The notes under the pieces are model-generated. The model was not told where the DNA came from. It saw only the letters and a program-made list of their open reading frames with translations, and did no database searches. From contig CAKTNN010000016.1 of NCBI GenBank assembly GCA_934589065.1, forward strand, positions 1 through 48,423: a DNA stretch of 48,423 nucleotides. Direction: 5' to 3'. Of the stretch, positions 22,311-31,831 are shown one piece after another; positions within the stretch are counted from its first letter, which is position 1; every line of letters starts with the position of its first letter. Source of the stretch: an uncultured Oscillospiraceae bacterium. Lineage in GTDB: Bacteria > Bacillota > Clostridia > Oscillospirales > Oscillospiraceae. The position numbers and the translations under genes are program-made.

Positions 22311-24551
22311 TTAGTCGCAGTTGGCAGCGGCGTTGGTACCGGCGATTCTGCCGAATACCACAATGTCGGATACCGCAGTGCCGCCCAGGCGGTTGCCGCC
22401 GTGAACGCCTCCGGTGACCTCACCGGCTGCAAACAGGTTGGGGATGACCTCGCCCTGCTCGTTCAGCACCTGGGTATCGGGATTGATGACCAGTCCGCCC
22501 ATGGTGTGGTGGATGCCGGGCGCAACCTTGATGGCATAGTAGGGAGCCTGACTCAGGTCGTGATCCATGGCGGTTGCACGCCCAAAGTCGGGGTCATTCT
22601 GGCCGGCAACATAGCCGTTCCAGTCAGAGAGGGTTTTTGCAAGCACCTGGGGATCCATGTCAAGCTTCTGGGCCAGCTCCTCAATGGAAGGTGCTTCCAC
22701 CACGATGCCGGTCTTGATGTACTTTTCGGAAGCCTTCAGGCCTTCCCGCAGACGCTGATCAAAGATGACGTAGGCAAAGCTGCCGTCCTGCTGCAGCTCG
22801 GCAGCGGAAACCTGGTCGCGGGTCAGCATTTCGTTGACAAAACGCAGGCCCTGCTTGTTTACCAGGATTGCACCATCACCCCGGACGCCTTCGGTGATCA
22901 GCATACTGGTGCCCTGCTCCACGGTGGGGTGCAGCTGAATCTGCTCCAGATCCCGGGTGGCAGCGCCTACGGCGGTTGCCATGACAATGCCGTCACCGGT
23001 AGCGCCGGGGGCATTGGTGGTAACGGAACCAGCCAGGCTGGGGTTATACTGGGTGATCATATCCATGTTTGCGCCAAAGCCGCCGGTGGCAAGCACAACG
23101 GACTTTGCACGAATGGTGTAGACGGTATCTGCGCCTTCGGCCTGAATGCCTACGGCCTTGCCGTCTTCCATCAAAATGGAGGTGGCCTTGGTATTGTACA
23201 TGACGGGGATATCCATATCGTCCAGCACCTTCAGGAAGGAGGTGACGAGATAAGCGCCCACACCGTTTCCGTCAGCGGGGGAGTGAATCCGGGATACGGA
23301 AGCACCGCCGGAGAAGGCGAGCTTAGGCAGGGGGGCACCGATGGAATCCAGCCAGTCGATACCGGCGGCGGACTGCTCGGTGAGGGTTCTGACCAGGGCG
23401 GGATCGTTGATGCCCTTGCCGCCGATCATGGTATCCAGGGCCATGAGCTCCGGGGTATCAAAGTAGCCCTGGGGATTTGCCTGATAGGCATCCCACTGGG
23501 CCTGCACGGTGGCAGCCAGATTGGTGATGGTTTCGTTATCGCCCCACTTTTCGGCAGCGGTTGCCAGGGTGTTCTCTACGCCCTTGGCATTGGTGAATTC
23601 AATTTCGGCCTGATATTTGGTTCCGGCTGCGTTCATGCCGCCGGTAGCCTTGGTGGAGTTGCCGCCGGCGTAGGGCATCTTCTCCACAATCAGAACATTC
23701 TTGCCGGCCTGGGTGGCGTTGATGGCGGCGGTCATACCGGCTCCGCCGGCGCCCACCACGACTACGTCCACATCCAGCTCCTGGGTGGCTTTATCGGCAG
23801 TGGCAATTTCCGGCTGCACGGCGACAGGCAGCTTGGAAAGGTCGGCACCGGCAGCGGAAAGAGCCTGGTTGGCAGCATTCAAAATGGCGTTGCTGGTGAC
23901 GGTTGCACCGCTGATGGCATCCACTTTGGTGGTCTGGTTGTCCAGAATGGCCTTCTGCAGCAGGGTTACGGCGAAGGAACCGATGTTTTCGGTTTCATCG
24001 CTGCCGTCAATCTGCACATCGGTAATTTCGTTTTCCGATACGGTCATGGTCACGGTGCAGTCACCGCCAAAGCCCTTGGCGGACTTTTCATAAGTACCGG
24101 GGATGAACAGGTTATCCCCCTCGGGAGCGACGACCACGGGCGTTCCGTTGCCGAGAGCCTGGGAAAGGGCCGATGCGGCGGCGTTCTTTACGGCGGTGGA
24201 GGTGAGGGTAGCGCCGGATACTCCGTCAATCTCGGCGCTCTGGGCGGCAAGAAGCTGTTCCCGCAGGACGGGGAGTGCCTCTCCGCCGATGGCGGGGGTT
24301 TCGTTAGGGCCTTCCAGGGCAGCATCGTCAATGCCGCCGTTGGGGCCAACGGTGAGGGTTACGGCAACTTCTCCGCCAAAGCCATAGTCGGAGGCGGTAT
24401 AGGTCCCGGGGGTCAGGATGCCCACGGCGGGAGCCTGGGAGGCGGACTGAACAGCCCAGTTCAGCCCGTGAACACCGGCAATCAAGCCTAAGCTGAACAG
24501 GTAGGCGACCAGAATTTTCAGGACGCCGAAGGAAAATGTCTTTTTCTTCAT
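22311..24551 (-). CDS. Secreted flavin-dependent reductase with two FMN-binding domains
   Basis: 746 residues. An N-terminal hydrophobic segment (about 9-31) serves as signal anchor. Two FMN-binding domains follow, with the covalent flavinylation motifs VSGATLTS near residue 110 and ISGATVTS near 213, both of the D/S-G-A-T-x-T/S type modified by ApbE on Thr. The rest is a fumarate-reductase/urocanate-reductase-like FAD domain: VDVVVVGAGGAGMTAA near 260, VVLATGGFGANMDM, and GEVTGGVHGGNRLGG at the end. It probably reduces an extracellular organic acceptor for anaerobic respiration. The acceptor is not readable. Two FMN domains rather than one is notable. Confidence 0.92.
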   Translation of the reverse strand: MKKKTFSFGVLKILVAYLFSLGLIAGVHGLNWAVQSASQAPAVGILTPGTYTASDYGFGGEVAVTLTVGPNGGIDDAALEGPNETPAIGGEALPVLREQLLAAQSAEIDGVSGATLTSTAVKNAAASALSQALGNGTPVVVAPEGDNLFIPGTYEKSAKGFGGDCTVTMTVSENEITDVQIDGSDETENIGSFAVTLLQKAILDNQTTKVDAISGATVTSNAILNAANQALSAAGADLSKLPVAVQPEIATADKATQELDVDVVVVGAGGAGMTAAINATQAGKNVLIVEKMPYAGGNSTKATGGMNAAGTKYQAEIEFTNAKGVENTLATAAEKWGDNETITNLAATVQAQWDAYQANPQGYFDTPELMALDTMIGGKGINDPALVRTLTEQSAAGIDWLDSIGAPLPKLAFSGGASVSRIHSPADGNGVGAYLVTSFLKVLDDMDIPVMYNTKATSILMEDGKAVGIQAEGADTVYTIRAKSVVLATGGFGANMDMITQYNPSLAGSVTTNAPGATGDGIVMATAVGAATRDLEQIQLHPTVEQGTSMLITEGVRGDGAILVNKQGLRFVNEMLTRDQVSAAELQQDGSFAYVIFDQRLREGLKASEKYIKTGIVVEAPSIEELAQKLDMDPQVLAKTLSDWNGYVAGQNDPDFGRATAMDHDLSQAPYYAIKVAPGIHHTMGGLVINPDTQVLNEQGEVIPNLFAAGEVTGGVHGGNRLGGTAVSDIVVFGRIAGTNAAANCD

Positions 24552-24581
24552 GGTTGCTCCTTTTTTGTTTATGATGAAAAT

Positions 24582-24610
24582 ATACTATCATTTTTCCCAC
24601 AGAAACGCAA
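24582..24610 (-). promoter_or_regulatory. Possible promoter of the flavin reductase gene
   Basis: Minus strand TTGCGT (24610-24605) and TAGTAT (24587-24582), spacer 17 bases; moderate matches to consensus. Confidence 0.45.
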
Positions 24611-24674
24611 CTGAAAATCGGGATTTTTTGCCGGAATATGTAAGGTAATTTGTGGGAACGCCAAAGTCGGGGAC

Positions 24675-24703
24675 TTGTAACGGAAAAAGGAATATGGTAT
24701 GAT
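24675..24703 (+). promoter_or_regulatory. Promoter of 24740 gene and nuclease
   Basis: TTGTAA (24675-24680) and TATGAT (24698-24703), spacer 17 bases. Confidence 0.55.
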
Positions 24704-24739
24704 TCTCTATAGAAAACAAGTAGGAGGGGGACAGAAGCT

Positions 24740-25147
24740 GTGATACTGATTTCCTGCGTGGATAACGGGCTGGGATTGCGGTTTAACCGTCGCCGCCAGA
24801 GCCGGGACCGGGCGCTGTGCAGCCGTATCCTGGAGCTTTCCGGGGGAAAGCTGTGGCTCCGGGAGGAGAGCCGGGGGCTATTTGATGCATTTCCGGATGC
24901 AGAGCTGACGGCGGTCAATTGCCCGGAGGAAGTGCCGGAAGGAGCGTGCTGCTTCTGGGAAGAGCCGGTGAAGGATACGTTAGAGCCGGAAGCCATCTTG
25001 CTGTACCACTGGAACCGGGACTATCCGGCGGAGGAGTTTTTCCGCTTTCCCGGGGGAAAGGAACGCTGGACGGCAACCCAAAGCCTGGATTTTCCCGGAT
25101 TTTCCCACCCGCAAATAACAGAAGAACGTTTTGAAAAGAAGGAGTAA
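24740..25147 (+). CDS. Conserved hypothetical protein upstream of nuclease
   Basis: 135 residues from GTG 24740, with AGGAGGGGG at good spacing. It begins MILISCVDNGLGLRFNRRRQ and includes WLREESRGLFDAF and ILLYHWNRDYPAE. It has no signal peptide or membrane segment. I recall similar proteins beside the same kind of nuclease in related Clostridia, sometimes labelled ribonuclease Z, but none of the zinc-binding HxHxDH motif of true RNase Z is present, so that name would be wrong. It shares a transcript with the nuclease, whose start lies seven bases past its stop. Confidence 0.7.
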   Translation: MILISCVDNGLGLRFNRRRQSRDRALCSRILELSGGKLWLREESRGLFDAFPDAELTAVNCPEEVPEGACCFWEEPVKDTLEPEAILLYHWNRDYPAEEFFRFPGGKERWTATQSLDFPGFSHPQITEERFEKKE

Positions 25148-25154
25148 CCCCCAC

Positions 25155-25853
25155 ATGGCGAAACAGAAAAAGAGGCAGCCCGTCACCTGGAAGCAAATAC
25201 TTCTGTTGGCGGTGCTGCTCATCGGCACGGCAATCTACAATTATTTTTACGGTTCCGGTCAGGTCATCTCCCTGGAGGATACCCCGGAATACTCCGGTCA
25301 GGCGTATGTGGCGATTAACGGGAATCAGCCCTTTTTCACCCAGGAGGACTATACGGCGTCCTCCTTTGAAACCTATTCTCCACTGGACGGTCTGGGCCGC
25401 TGCGGCCCGGCGGAAGCCTGTGTCGGGCAGGATCTGATGCCCACAGAGCCCAGAGAGAGCATCGGGTCGGTAAAACCCACCGGCTGGCAGGTATCCAAAT
25501 ATGATTTCGTGGACGGGAAATACCTGTATAATCGCTGCCACCTGATTGGCTACCAGCTGACCGCAGAGAATGCCAATAAGCAAAATCTCATTACGGGAAC
25601 CCGCTACCTGAATGTAACGGGAATGCTGCCCTTTGAAAACATGGTGGCGGACTACATCCACGAAACCGGCAACCATGTGCTCTACCGGGTGACCCCCATA
25701 TTTGACGGCACCGACCTGGTAGCCAGGGGCGTACTGATGGAGGGGTGGTCCGTGGAGGATTCCGGCGAAGGAATCTGCTTCAACGTGTATTGCTACAATG
25801 TCCAACCCGGAGTGACCATCGACTACGCAACGGGAGCAAACAGCGCGGCATAA
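25155..25853 (+). CDS. DNA/RNA non-specific endonuclease, membrane-anchored
   Basis: 232 residues from ATG 25155; an upstream in-frame TTG overlaps the previous gene and is less likely. A single N-terminal hydrophobic segment (about 14-32) anchors it outside the membrane. The beta-beta-alpha metal-type nuclease core is recognisable: YNRCHLIGYQL (His catalytic, replacing DRGH) and NLITGTRYLNVTGM with the metal-binding Asn. It resembles streptodornase-type secreted nucleases. It may scavenge extracellular nucleic acids, which would suit the nucleoside catabolic operon elsewhere in the window. Confidence 0.88.
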   Translation: MAKQKKRQPVTWKQILLLAVLLIGTAIYNYFYGSGQVISLEDTPEYSGQAYVAINGNQPFFTQEDYTASSFETYSPLDGLGRCGPAEACVGQDLMPTEPRESIGSVKPTGWQVSKYDFVDGKYLYNRCHLIGYQLTAENANKQNLITGTRYLNVTGMLPFENMVADYIHETGNHVLYRVTPIFDGTDLVARGVLMEGWSVEDSGEGICFNVYCYNVQPGVTIDYATGANSAA

Positions 25854-25893
25854 AAGCGCAAGCTCCCACAGAAAGGGAGAATCGCGATAAAAA

Positions 25894-26176
25894 CAAGGGG
25901 CTGTTGCAAAAAGAAAACGCGCATAAAAAGAAATGTCATTCCGAGGCAGTGCGCACTGCTCGCGCTAAGAGCCGCCTACGGCGGTTGCGCTCTGCACAGC
26001 GCTGCGGCGCTAGACTGCCGTGGGAATCCCCCGAATTTTTAGACATCTACATCCGAAAATCCTAGAGTATACCTCTATCGTGGGGGATTGCCACACCAGT
26101 GCTGCGGCACTGGTTCGCAATGACATTTTTTTGGACGTTTTGAACCCTATAGGTTCTTTTTGCAACAGCCCCCTTG
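25894..26176. mobile_element. 283-bp element with terminal inverted repeats (MITE-like)
   Basis: The left end CAAGGGGCTGTTGCAAAAAG is mirrored at the right end (26154-26176, with one extra base, 22 of 23 matching). Inside, ATGTCATT near 25933 is mirrored by AATGACAT near 26119, so the whole element can fold on itself. Several smaller hairpins lie between (GCAGTGCGCACTGC, GCCGCCTACGGCGG). No coding capacity. It ends three bases from the rpe stop. It may be a non-autonomous transposed repeat. Confidence 0.65.
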
Positions 26177-26179
26177 ATT

Positions 26180-26830
26180 TTATTTGGACAGTTCGGCTAC
26201 GAAGGCGGGCTTGTCCGGGGCACCAAAGTAGGCAGAGCCGGATACCAGTACGGTGGCTCCGTTCTCCTTGACGATGGGGGCGGTGATGAGGTCGATGCCG
26301 CCGTCTACCTCCAGCAGGCACTCCGGGTTCACGGCAGCCAGCCGATCCCGCAAAGAGCGCAGCTTGGGCATCATGTCCGCCATAAATTTCTGCCCGCCGA
26401 AGCCGGGCTCCACGGTCATAACAAGAACCAGATCCACTTCCTTTAAAAAGGGCTCCAGTGCCTCAGCCGGGGTTCCGGGCCGCAGGGAAATGCCGGCCTT
26501 TACCCCCATGCCCCGAATCAGGGTCAGGGCCCGGTGGATATTCTCCGGGGTGTCGGATTCCAGGTGGACGGTCAGAAGGTCTGCACCGGCCTTGCAGAAC
26601 CGCTCCACATAGCGGATGGGTTCCGTAATCATCAGGTGCACATCCAGCGTCAGATCCGTAACTTTGCGCAGGCTGCTTACCACCGGAATGCCGACGGTGA
26701 TATTGGGAACAAAATGACCGTCCATAACGTCTATATGTGCCCAGGAAATGCCGGAATCCTTCATTTTTTCCAGCACCTGCTGCAGATTTGCAAAATCCGC
26801 AGATAGAATTGACGGTGCGACAATAGCCAT
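26180..26830 (-). CDS. rpe: Ribulose-phosphate 3-epimerase
   Basis: 216 residues from ATG 26830 behind GGAGGG. TIM-barrel motifs are complete: VAPSILSADF, HIDVMDGHFVPNIT, LDVHLMI, VMTVEPGFGGQKF and LEVDGGI, containing the metal-binding His and Asp pairs and both catalytic Asp residues. It interconverts ribulose 5-phosphate and xylulose 5-phosphate in the pentose phosphate pathway. It connects functionally to araD (L-ribulose 5-phosphate to xylulose 5-phosphate) nearby. It sits directly next to the terminal-repeat element. Confidence 0.96.
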   Translation of the reverse strand: MAIVAPSILSADFANLQQVLEKMKDSGISWAHIDVMDGHFVPNITVGIPVVSSLRKVTDLTLDVHLMITEPIRYVERFCKAGADLLTVHLESDTPENIHRALTLIRGMGVKAGISLRPGTPAEALEPFLKEVDLVLVMTVEPGFGGQKFMADMMPKLRSLRDRLAAVNPECLLEVDGGIDLITAPIVKENGATVLVSGSAYFGAPDKPAFVAELSK

Positions 26831-26929
26831 AACCGGCCCTCCTAACAATGCTTTTTTGTGTTTTTAATTATATCAGAAAATTCCCATTCCTGCAATAGAA
26901 ATCGGAATTATCTAAGGAAAGAACGAAAT

Positions 26930-26972
26930 TTCTCCCCCTTTTGAGCAATTTTTGTGCACAGAAGGGGGAGAA
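26930..26972 (-). terminator. Terminator-like hairpin after ptsI
   Basis: TTCTCCCCCTT (26930-26940) pairs with AAGGGGGAGAA (26962-26972). It lies 27 bases past the ptsI stop on the minus strand. Confidence 0.55.
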
Positions 26973-26998
26973 GTGCTGTATATCTTTTTTTAAAAGGC

Positions 26999-28654
26999 TC
27001 AGCTGTTGAGCGCGCTGAGGTCGCACTGCCGGGTGTCGGTGTTCCGCAGGGCCTGGCGCAGAGGCAGCACGGCGGTGGGGGTTACGCTGAGCTCGTCAAT
27101 GCCCAGAGCCATAAAGGTGGGCAGCAGGCTCAGGTCTGCACCCAGTTCGCCGCAAATGCCGATCCAGATCCCGGCCTTGTGGGCGGCATCGGCTGCCATT
27201 TTCAGCGCCCGCAGCACGGCGGGGTGGTGGGGATCGTAGAACCGGCCCAGGTCGCTGCACTGCCGGTCGCAGGCCAGGGTGTACTGGGTCAGGTCGTTGG
27301 TTCCCACGGAGAAGAAGTCTACCAGCTTGGCAAGCTCCTCTGCCACCAGAACGGAGGCGGGGGTTTCAATCATGATGCCCAGCTCCGTATTGGGATCGTA
27401 GGCAATTCCCTCGGCGGAGAGCTCCTTCATGACGCTTTCGCAGGCGCGCTTGCACTCCTCTACCTCCCATACGGAGGTGATCATGGGGAACATAATGGCA
27501 ACCTTGCCGAAGGCGGAGGCCCGGTACAGGGCCCGCAGCTGGGTGCGGAATACCTCCGGGCGGTTCAGGGAAATCCGGATTGCCCGGATGCCCATGGCGG
27601 GGTTTTCTTCCTTGGGCAGGTCGAAATAGGCAACCTGCTTGTCAGCGCCGATATCCAGGGTGCGGATAATCACCCGCTTGCCATTCATGGCAGCGGCAAC
27701 GGACTTGTAGGCTTCAAACTGGGCCTCTTCCGTGGGGTAATAATCGGCAGCCAGATACAAAAATTCGGAACGGAATAGGCCGATGCCCTGACCGTCGTTT
27801 GCCAGCACGGAATCCACGTCCTCCGGAGAGCCGATGTTGCAGTAGAGCTTGATGTGCTTGCCGTCCAGGGTCACATCCTCCTGCCCCTTCATGGATTGCA
27901 GGAGCTCCTTCCGGCGCTGCTGCTCATCGTGTTTCGCTTTCAGGTTTGCCAGGGTGATTTCATCGGGATCGAGAACCATCAGGCCGGTTTCTCCGTCCAC
28001 ATAAGCGATTCTACCCTCGTAGTCCTGCTTCAGCGCGTCCCCGATTCCGCAGATAGCGGGGATGCCCATGGTGCGGGCCAGAATGGCGGTGTGGCTGTTG
28101 CTGGAGCCGCCCTGGGTGACAAAGCCCAGAATCTTGGATTTGTCCATTTGCAGGGTTTCGGAGGGGGCAAGATCATCGGCAGCCAGAACAATGGGCTCAT
28201 CGGAATGGATGCCGCTGTCGCAAATGCCCATCAGGTTATTGATGAGTCGGCGGCTTACGTCCAGAATATCCGCGGAGCGGGCCTGCATATAGGCATCGTC
28301 CATGGCGGCAAACATGGCGGCGAACTGATTTCCGGCAGTCTGCACGGCAAATTCCGCGCAGCAGCCCTCGGATTCAATGGTATCCAGGACGCAGGAGACA
28401 TAGTCCTCGTCCTCAATAAACATGGCGTGGGTTTCAAACAGCACGGCGGATTCTTCACCGGCTTCCTCCCGGCACTTGTCGGCAAGCTCCGTCAGCTGGA
28501 CGATGGAATCCTGCTGAGCCTGGGCAAATTTTGCCTTTTCGGCCTCCAGGTCATCCACCTTTCGGTTGGTTACGGCGGTATCCGCCCGCTTGTAGAAATA
28601 CAGCTTTCCCCGGACAACGCCGGAAGAAACGCCTTTTCCTTGGATTGTAATCAT
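26999..28654 (-). CDS. ptsI: PTS enzyme I (phosphoenolpyruvate-protein phosphotransferase)
   Basis: 551 residues from ATG 28654. The phosphohistidine motif is GGSSNSHTAILARTMGIPA near residue 180. PEP-binding elements include GIGLFRSEFLY, IIRTLDIGADK, GIMIETPA, and the C-terminal active-site stretch containing GICGELGAD. It passes phosphate from PEP to HPr. The gene lies 25 bases after ptsH. No sugar-specific enzyme II is in the window. Confidence 0.96.
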   Translation of the reverse strand: MITIQGKGVSSGVVRGKLYFYKRADTAVTNRKVDDLEAEKAKFAQAQQDSIVQLTELADKCREEAGEESAVLFETHAMFIEDEDYVSCVLDTIESEGCCAEFAVQTAGNQFAAMFAAMDDAYMQARSADILDVSRRLINNLMGICDSGIHSDEPIVLAADDLAPSETLQMDKSKILGFVTQGGSSNSHTAILARTMGIPAICGIGDALKQDYEGRIAYVDGETGLMVLDPDEITLANLKAKHDEQQRRKELLQSMKGQEDVTLDGKHIKLYCNIGSPEDVDSVLANDGQGIGLFRSEFLYLAADYYPTEEAQFEAYKSVAAAMNGKRVIIRTLDIGADKQVAYFDLPKEENPAMGIRAIRISLNRPEVFRTQLRALYRASAFGKVAIMFPMITSVWEVEECKRACESVMKELSAEGIAYDPNTELGIMIETPASVLVAEELAKLVDFFSVGTNDLTQYTLACDRQCSDLGRFYDPHHPAVLRALKMAADAAHKAGIWIGICGELGADLSLLPTFMALGIDELSVTPTAVLPLRQALRNTDTRQCDLSALNS

Positions 28655-28679
28655 GATGTGCTCCTTTTTCTGTGGCTGC

Positions 28680-28940
28680 TTACAGGTTCTCCTGGAAGAA
28701 CTTCTCCATGGCAGCAATGGCGGCATCCTCGGAAGGGCCTTCCGCGCGGACGGTGACTTCGTCACCGTTTTTTACAGCCAGACCCATAATCATCATCAGC
28801 TGGGTAGCCTTGATGGTTTTGGGGCCCTTGGTAACGGTGATGGTGGTATCGGCAAATTCCTTGGCGGCCTTTGCCAGCATACCGGCGGGACGGGCGTGCA
28901 GACCCAGGGGATCTTTTACGACGTAAGAAAATTCCTTCAT
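28680..28940 (-). CDS. ptsH: HPr phosphocarrier protein
   Basis: 86 residues from ATG 28940. His15 lies in the standard GLHARPAG. Counting against Bacillus HPr, the position of the regulatory Ser46 is occupied by Thr46 in IKATQLMMIMGL, and the preceding Lys45 is Ala. HPr kinase/CcpA control through this site would therefore need a threonine or may be absent. It lies between araD (31 bases upstream) and ptsI on the same strand, so all three may be one transcript. Confidence 0.93.
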   Translation of the reverse strand: MKEFSYVVKDPLGLHARPAGMLAKAAKEFADTTITVTKGPKTIKATQLMMIMGLAVKNGDEVTVRAEGPSEDAAIAAMEKFFQENL

Positions 28941-28971
28941 GCGTTTATTCCTCTCTAATGATAGTATTGGG

Positions 28972-29673
28972 TTACTTGTTGCCCTGACCGTAGTAGGCGT
29001 TGGGGCCGTGCTTGCGCAGATAGTGCTTATCCAGAATTCTCTGGGGGGCGGGAGCGGCGCTGGGATCAACCTGGCGGGTCAGAATCGCCATTTTGGCAAC
29101 TTCTTCCAGCACTACGGCATGGTAGACGGCCTGGGCGGGATCTTTGCCCCAGGTAAAGGGGCCGTGGCTGTGGCAGATGACGGCGGGAACGGCGACGGGA
29201 TCCAGATTCCGCTCCCGGAAGGTTTCGATGATTACGGTGCCGGTGCCCTTTTCGTAATCCTCGTCCAGCTCTTCCTGGGTCAGGTGGCGGGCGCAGGGAA
29301 TTGCACCGTAGAAATAGTCGGCGTGGGTCGTGCCGTAGCAGGGGATGTCCAGACCGGCCTGGGCCCAGGCAACCGCGTAGGGGCTGTGGGTATGTACAAT
29401 GCCGCCCAGCTTCGGGAATGCCTTATATAGTTCAATGTGGGTCTTGGTATCGCTGCTGGGGTTCAGACTGCCTTCTACGATGTTGCCTTCCAGGTCCAGC
29501 ACAACCAGCATATCGGCTGTCAGCGCTTCGTACTCCACACCGCTGGGCTTGATGACAATCAGACCCTTTTCCCGGTCGATACCGGAAACGTTGCCCCAGG
29601 TGTAGGTGACCAGATTCCGGCGGGGAAGCTCCATATTGGCTTCGTATACCTTCTGTTTCAGTTCTTCCAGCAT
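28972..29673 (-). CDS. araD: L-ribulose-5-phosphate 4-epimerase
   Basis: 233 residues from ATG 29673 behind AGGAGG. The class II aldolase/epimerase fold is shown by [21 protein letters not shown], the zinc-binding [12 protein letters not shown] and HSHGPFTWG, and [10 protein letters not shown]. The length matches AraD (about 231). It makes D-xylulose 5-phosphate from L-ribulose 5-phosphate. araA and araB are not nearby. A broken Crp-type HTH gene lies about 290 bases upstream on the same strand; that gap holds a hairpin (29803-29837) and no gene. Confidence 0.92.
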   Translation of the reverse strand: MLEELKQKVYEANMELPRRNLVTYTWGNVSGIDREKGLIVIKPSGVEYEALTADMLVVLDLEGNIVEGSLNPSSDTKTHIELYKAFPKLGGIVHTHSPYAVAWAQAGLDIPCYGTTHADYFYGAIPCARHLTQEELDEDYEKGTGTVIIETFRERNLDPVAVPAVICHSHGPFTWGKDPAQAVYHAVVLEEVAKMAILTRQVDPSAAPAPQRILDKHYLRKHGPNAYYGQGNK

Positions 29674-29964
29674 TTATAATTCCTCCTGGTAAAAAATCCC
29701 GCAGCCTGCATATCCACGCCGCTTATAGACAGGCGCGATCCTATATAGGAAAGAAAGCTGCAAAAAATGTGGCGGGATTGAACAAAAATGCGGAGAAAAA
29801 ATCCCTTTCTCCCTGTCACATTATAACGGAGAAAGGGAAAAAGCGCAATAGGATATTTTGCATTTCTATGCCAAATTTCTGGGGCAATTTTTGGATAGTA
29901 ATGCCGGAAGAATGGATGCGCCCGAATGCTCTTACAATATAAAACGGTAAAAAACGCCCTGCGC

Positions 29965-30182
29965 TTATTCTTCCCGGAGCATTTCGGCAAGGGCGTCGGT
30001 ATCCAAAAGCGTGATGTTCCTCCCTTTTTGAGAAGCAGTCCCTGCTTTTCCAGGCTGCTTACCCGGCGGGACAGGGTTTCCGGGGTGGTATCCAGGGCCA
30101 AGGCCAGCATAATCAACACCCCTGCGCCCCACATACCGGTATTGGCATATTTTTTAAAAAATCGATTGAGTCGTAATTCCAT
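29965..30182 (-). pseudogene. Crp/Fnr-type regulator: HTH domain only, frameshifted
   Basis: From ATG 30182, behind CGGAGGAATTT, the frame gives about 52 residues with the Crp-family helix-turn-helix LDTTPETLSRRVSSLEKQG. After LLLK the frame runs off into an unrelated tail. One extra A in the run at about 30027-30031 would restore GRNITLLDTDALAEML ending at TAA 29967-29965, a normal Crp C-terminus. The whole effector-binding domain is missing and a promoter sits directly before the ATG. I read it as a degraded gene with a one-base deletion, though a short product may still be made. Confidence 0.7.
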
Positions 30183-30214
30183 AAATTCCTCCGAGACATT
30201 TTGCGGTTACTTCT

Positions 30215-30243
30215 ATTATAGCGAAATCGGAGGAACTATACAA
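30215..30243 (-). promoter_or_regulatory. Promoter of the broken Crp-type gene
   Basis: Minus strand TTGTAT (30243-30238) and TATAAT (30220-30215) with a 17-base spacer. Confidence 0.65.
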
Positions 30244-30284
30244 TTGACCGCAGTCAGTTTTAACGGGATCAGGGCATAAGAAAA

Positions 30285-30314
30285 GCCTGCCGAAAGCGGT
30301 GGCTTTCGGCAGGC
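30285..30314 (-). terminator. Terminator of gdhA
   Basis: GCCTGCCGAAAGC pairs perfectly with GCTTTCGGCAGGC; on the minus strand TTTTCTT follows. It lies 14 bases past the gdhA stop. Confidence 0.85.
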
Positions 30315-30327
30315 GGGAAAAACCGGA

Positions 30328-31686
<1,359 letters not shown>

Positions 31687-31699
31687 TTATCTGCGACAC

Positions 31700-31728
31700 A
31701 TTGTACCAGATTGCGCATAGAATTTCAA
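31700..31728 (-). promoter_or_regulatory. Promoter of gdhA
   Basis: Minus strand TTGAAA (31728-31723) and TACAAT (31705-31700), spacer 17 bases. Confidence 0.75.
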
Positions 31729-31766
31729 CCCATTTTTGCAATTTCATTTTCCTATCTTGCAAAATT

Positions 31767-31806
31767 GCCGCATCGCACAGGGCATGACCTGGGATGCGGC
31801 GTTTTT
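31767..31806. terminator. Terminator after iscS
   Basis: GCCGCATC and GATGCGGC form the base and CAGG/CCTG the upper stem. T runs follow on both strands. Confidence 0.65.
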
Positions 31807-31831
31807 TGTGGAATTTGCAACATTCTGTCCG

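Noticed and set aside
22272..24491. A 739-codon open frame on the plus strand
   Set aside because: It is antisense to the flavin reductase gene, is Gly/His-rich without domains, and reflects codon bias of the real gene.
24740..25147. Ribonuclease Z
   Set aside because: The zinc-binding HxHxDH motif and the beta-lactamase fold length are absent; only neighbourhood memory suggested that label.
25894..26176. A CRISPR array
   Set aside because: The repeats are inverted and nested, not direct with regular spacers, and no cas genes are near.
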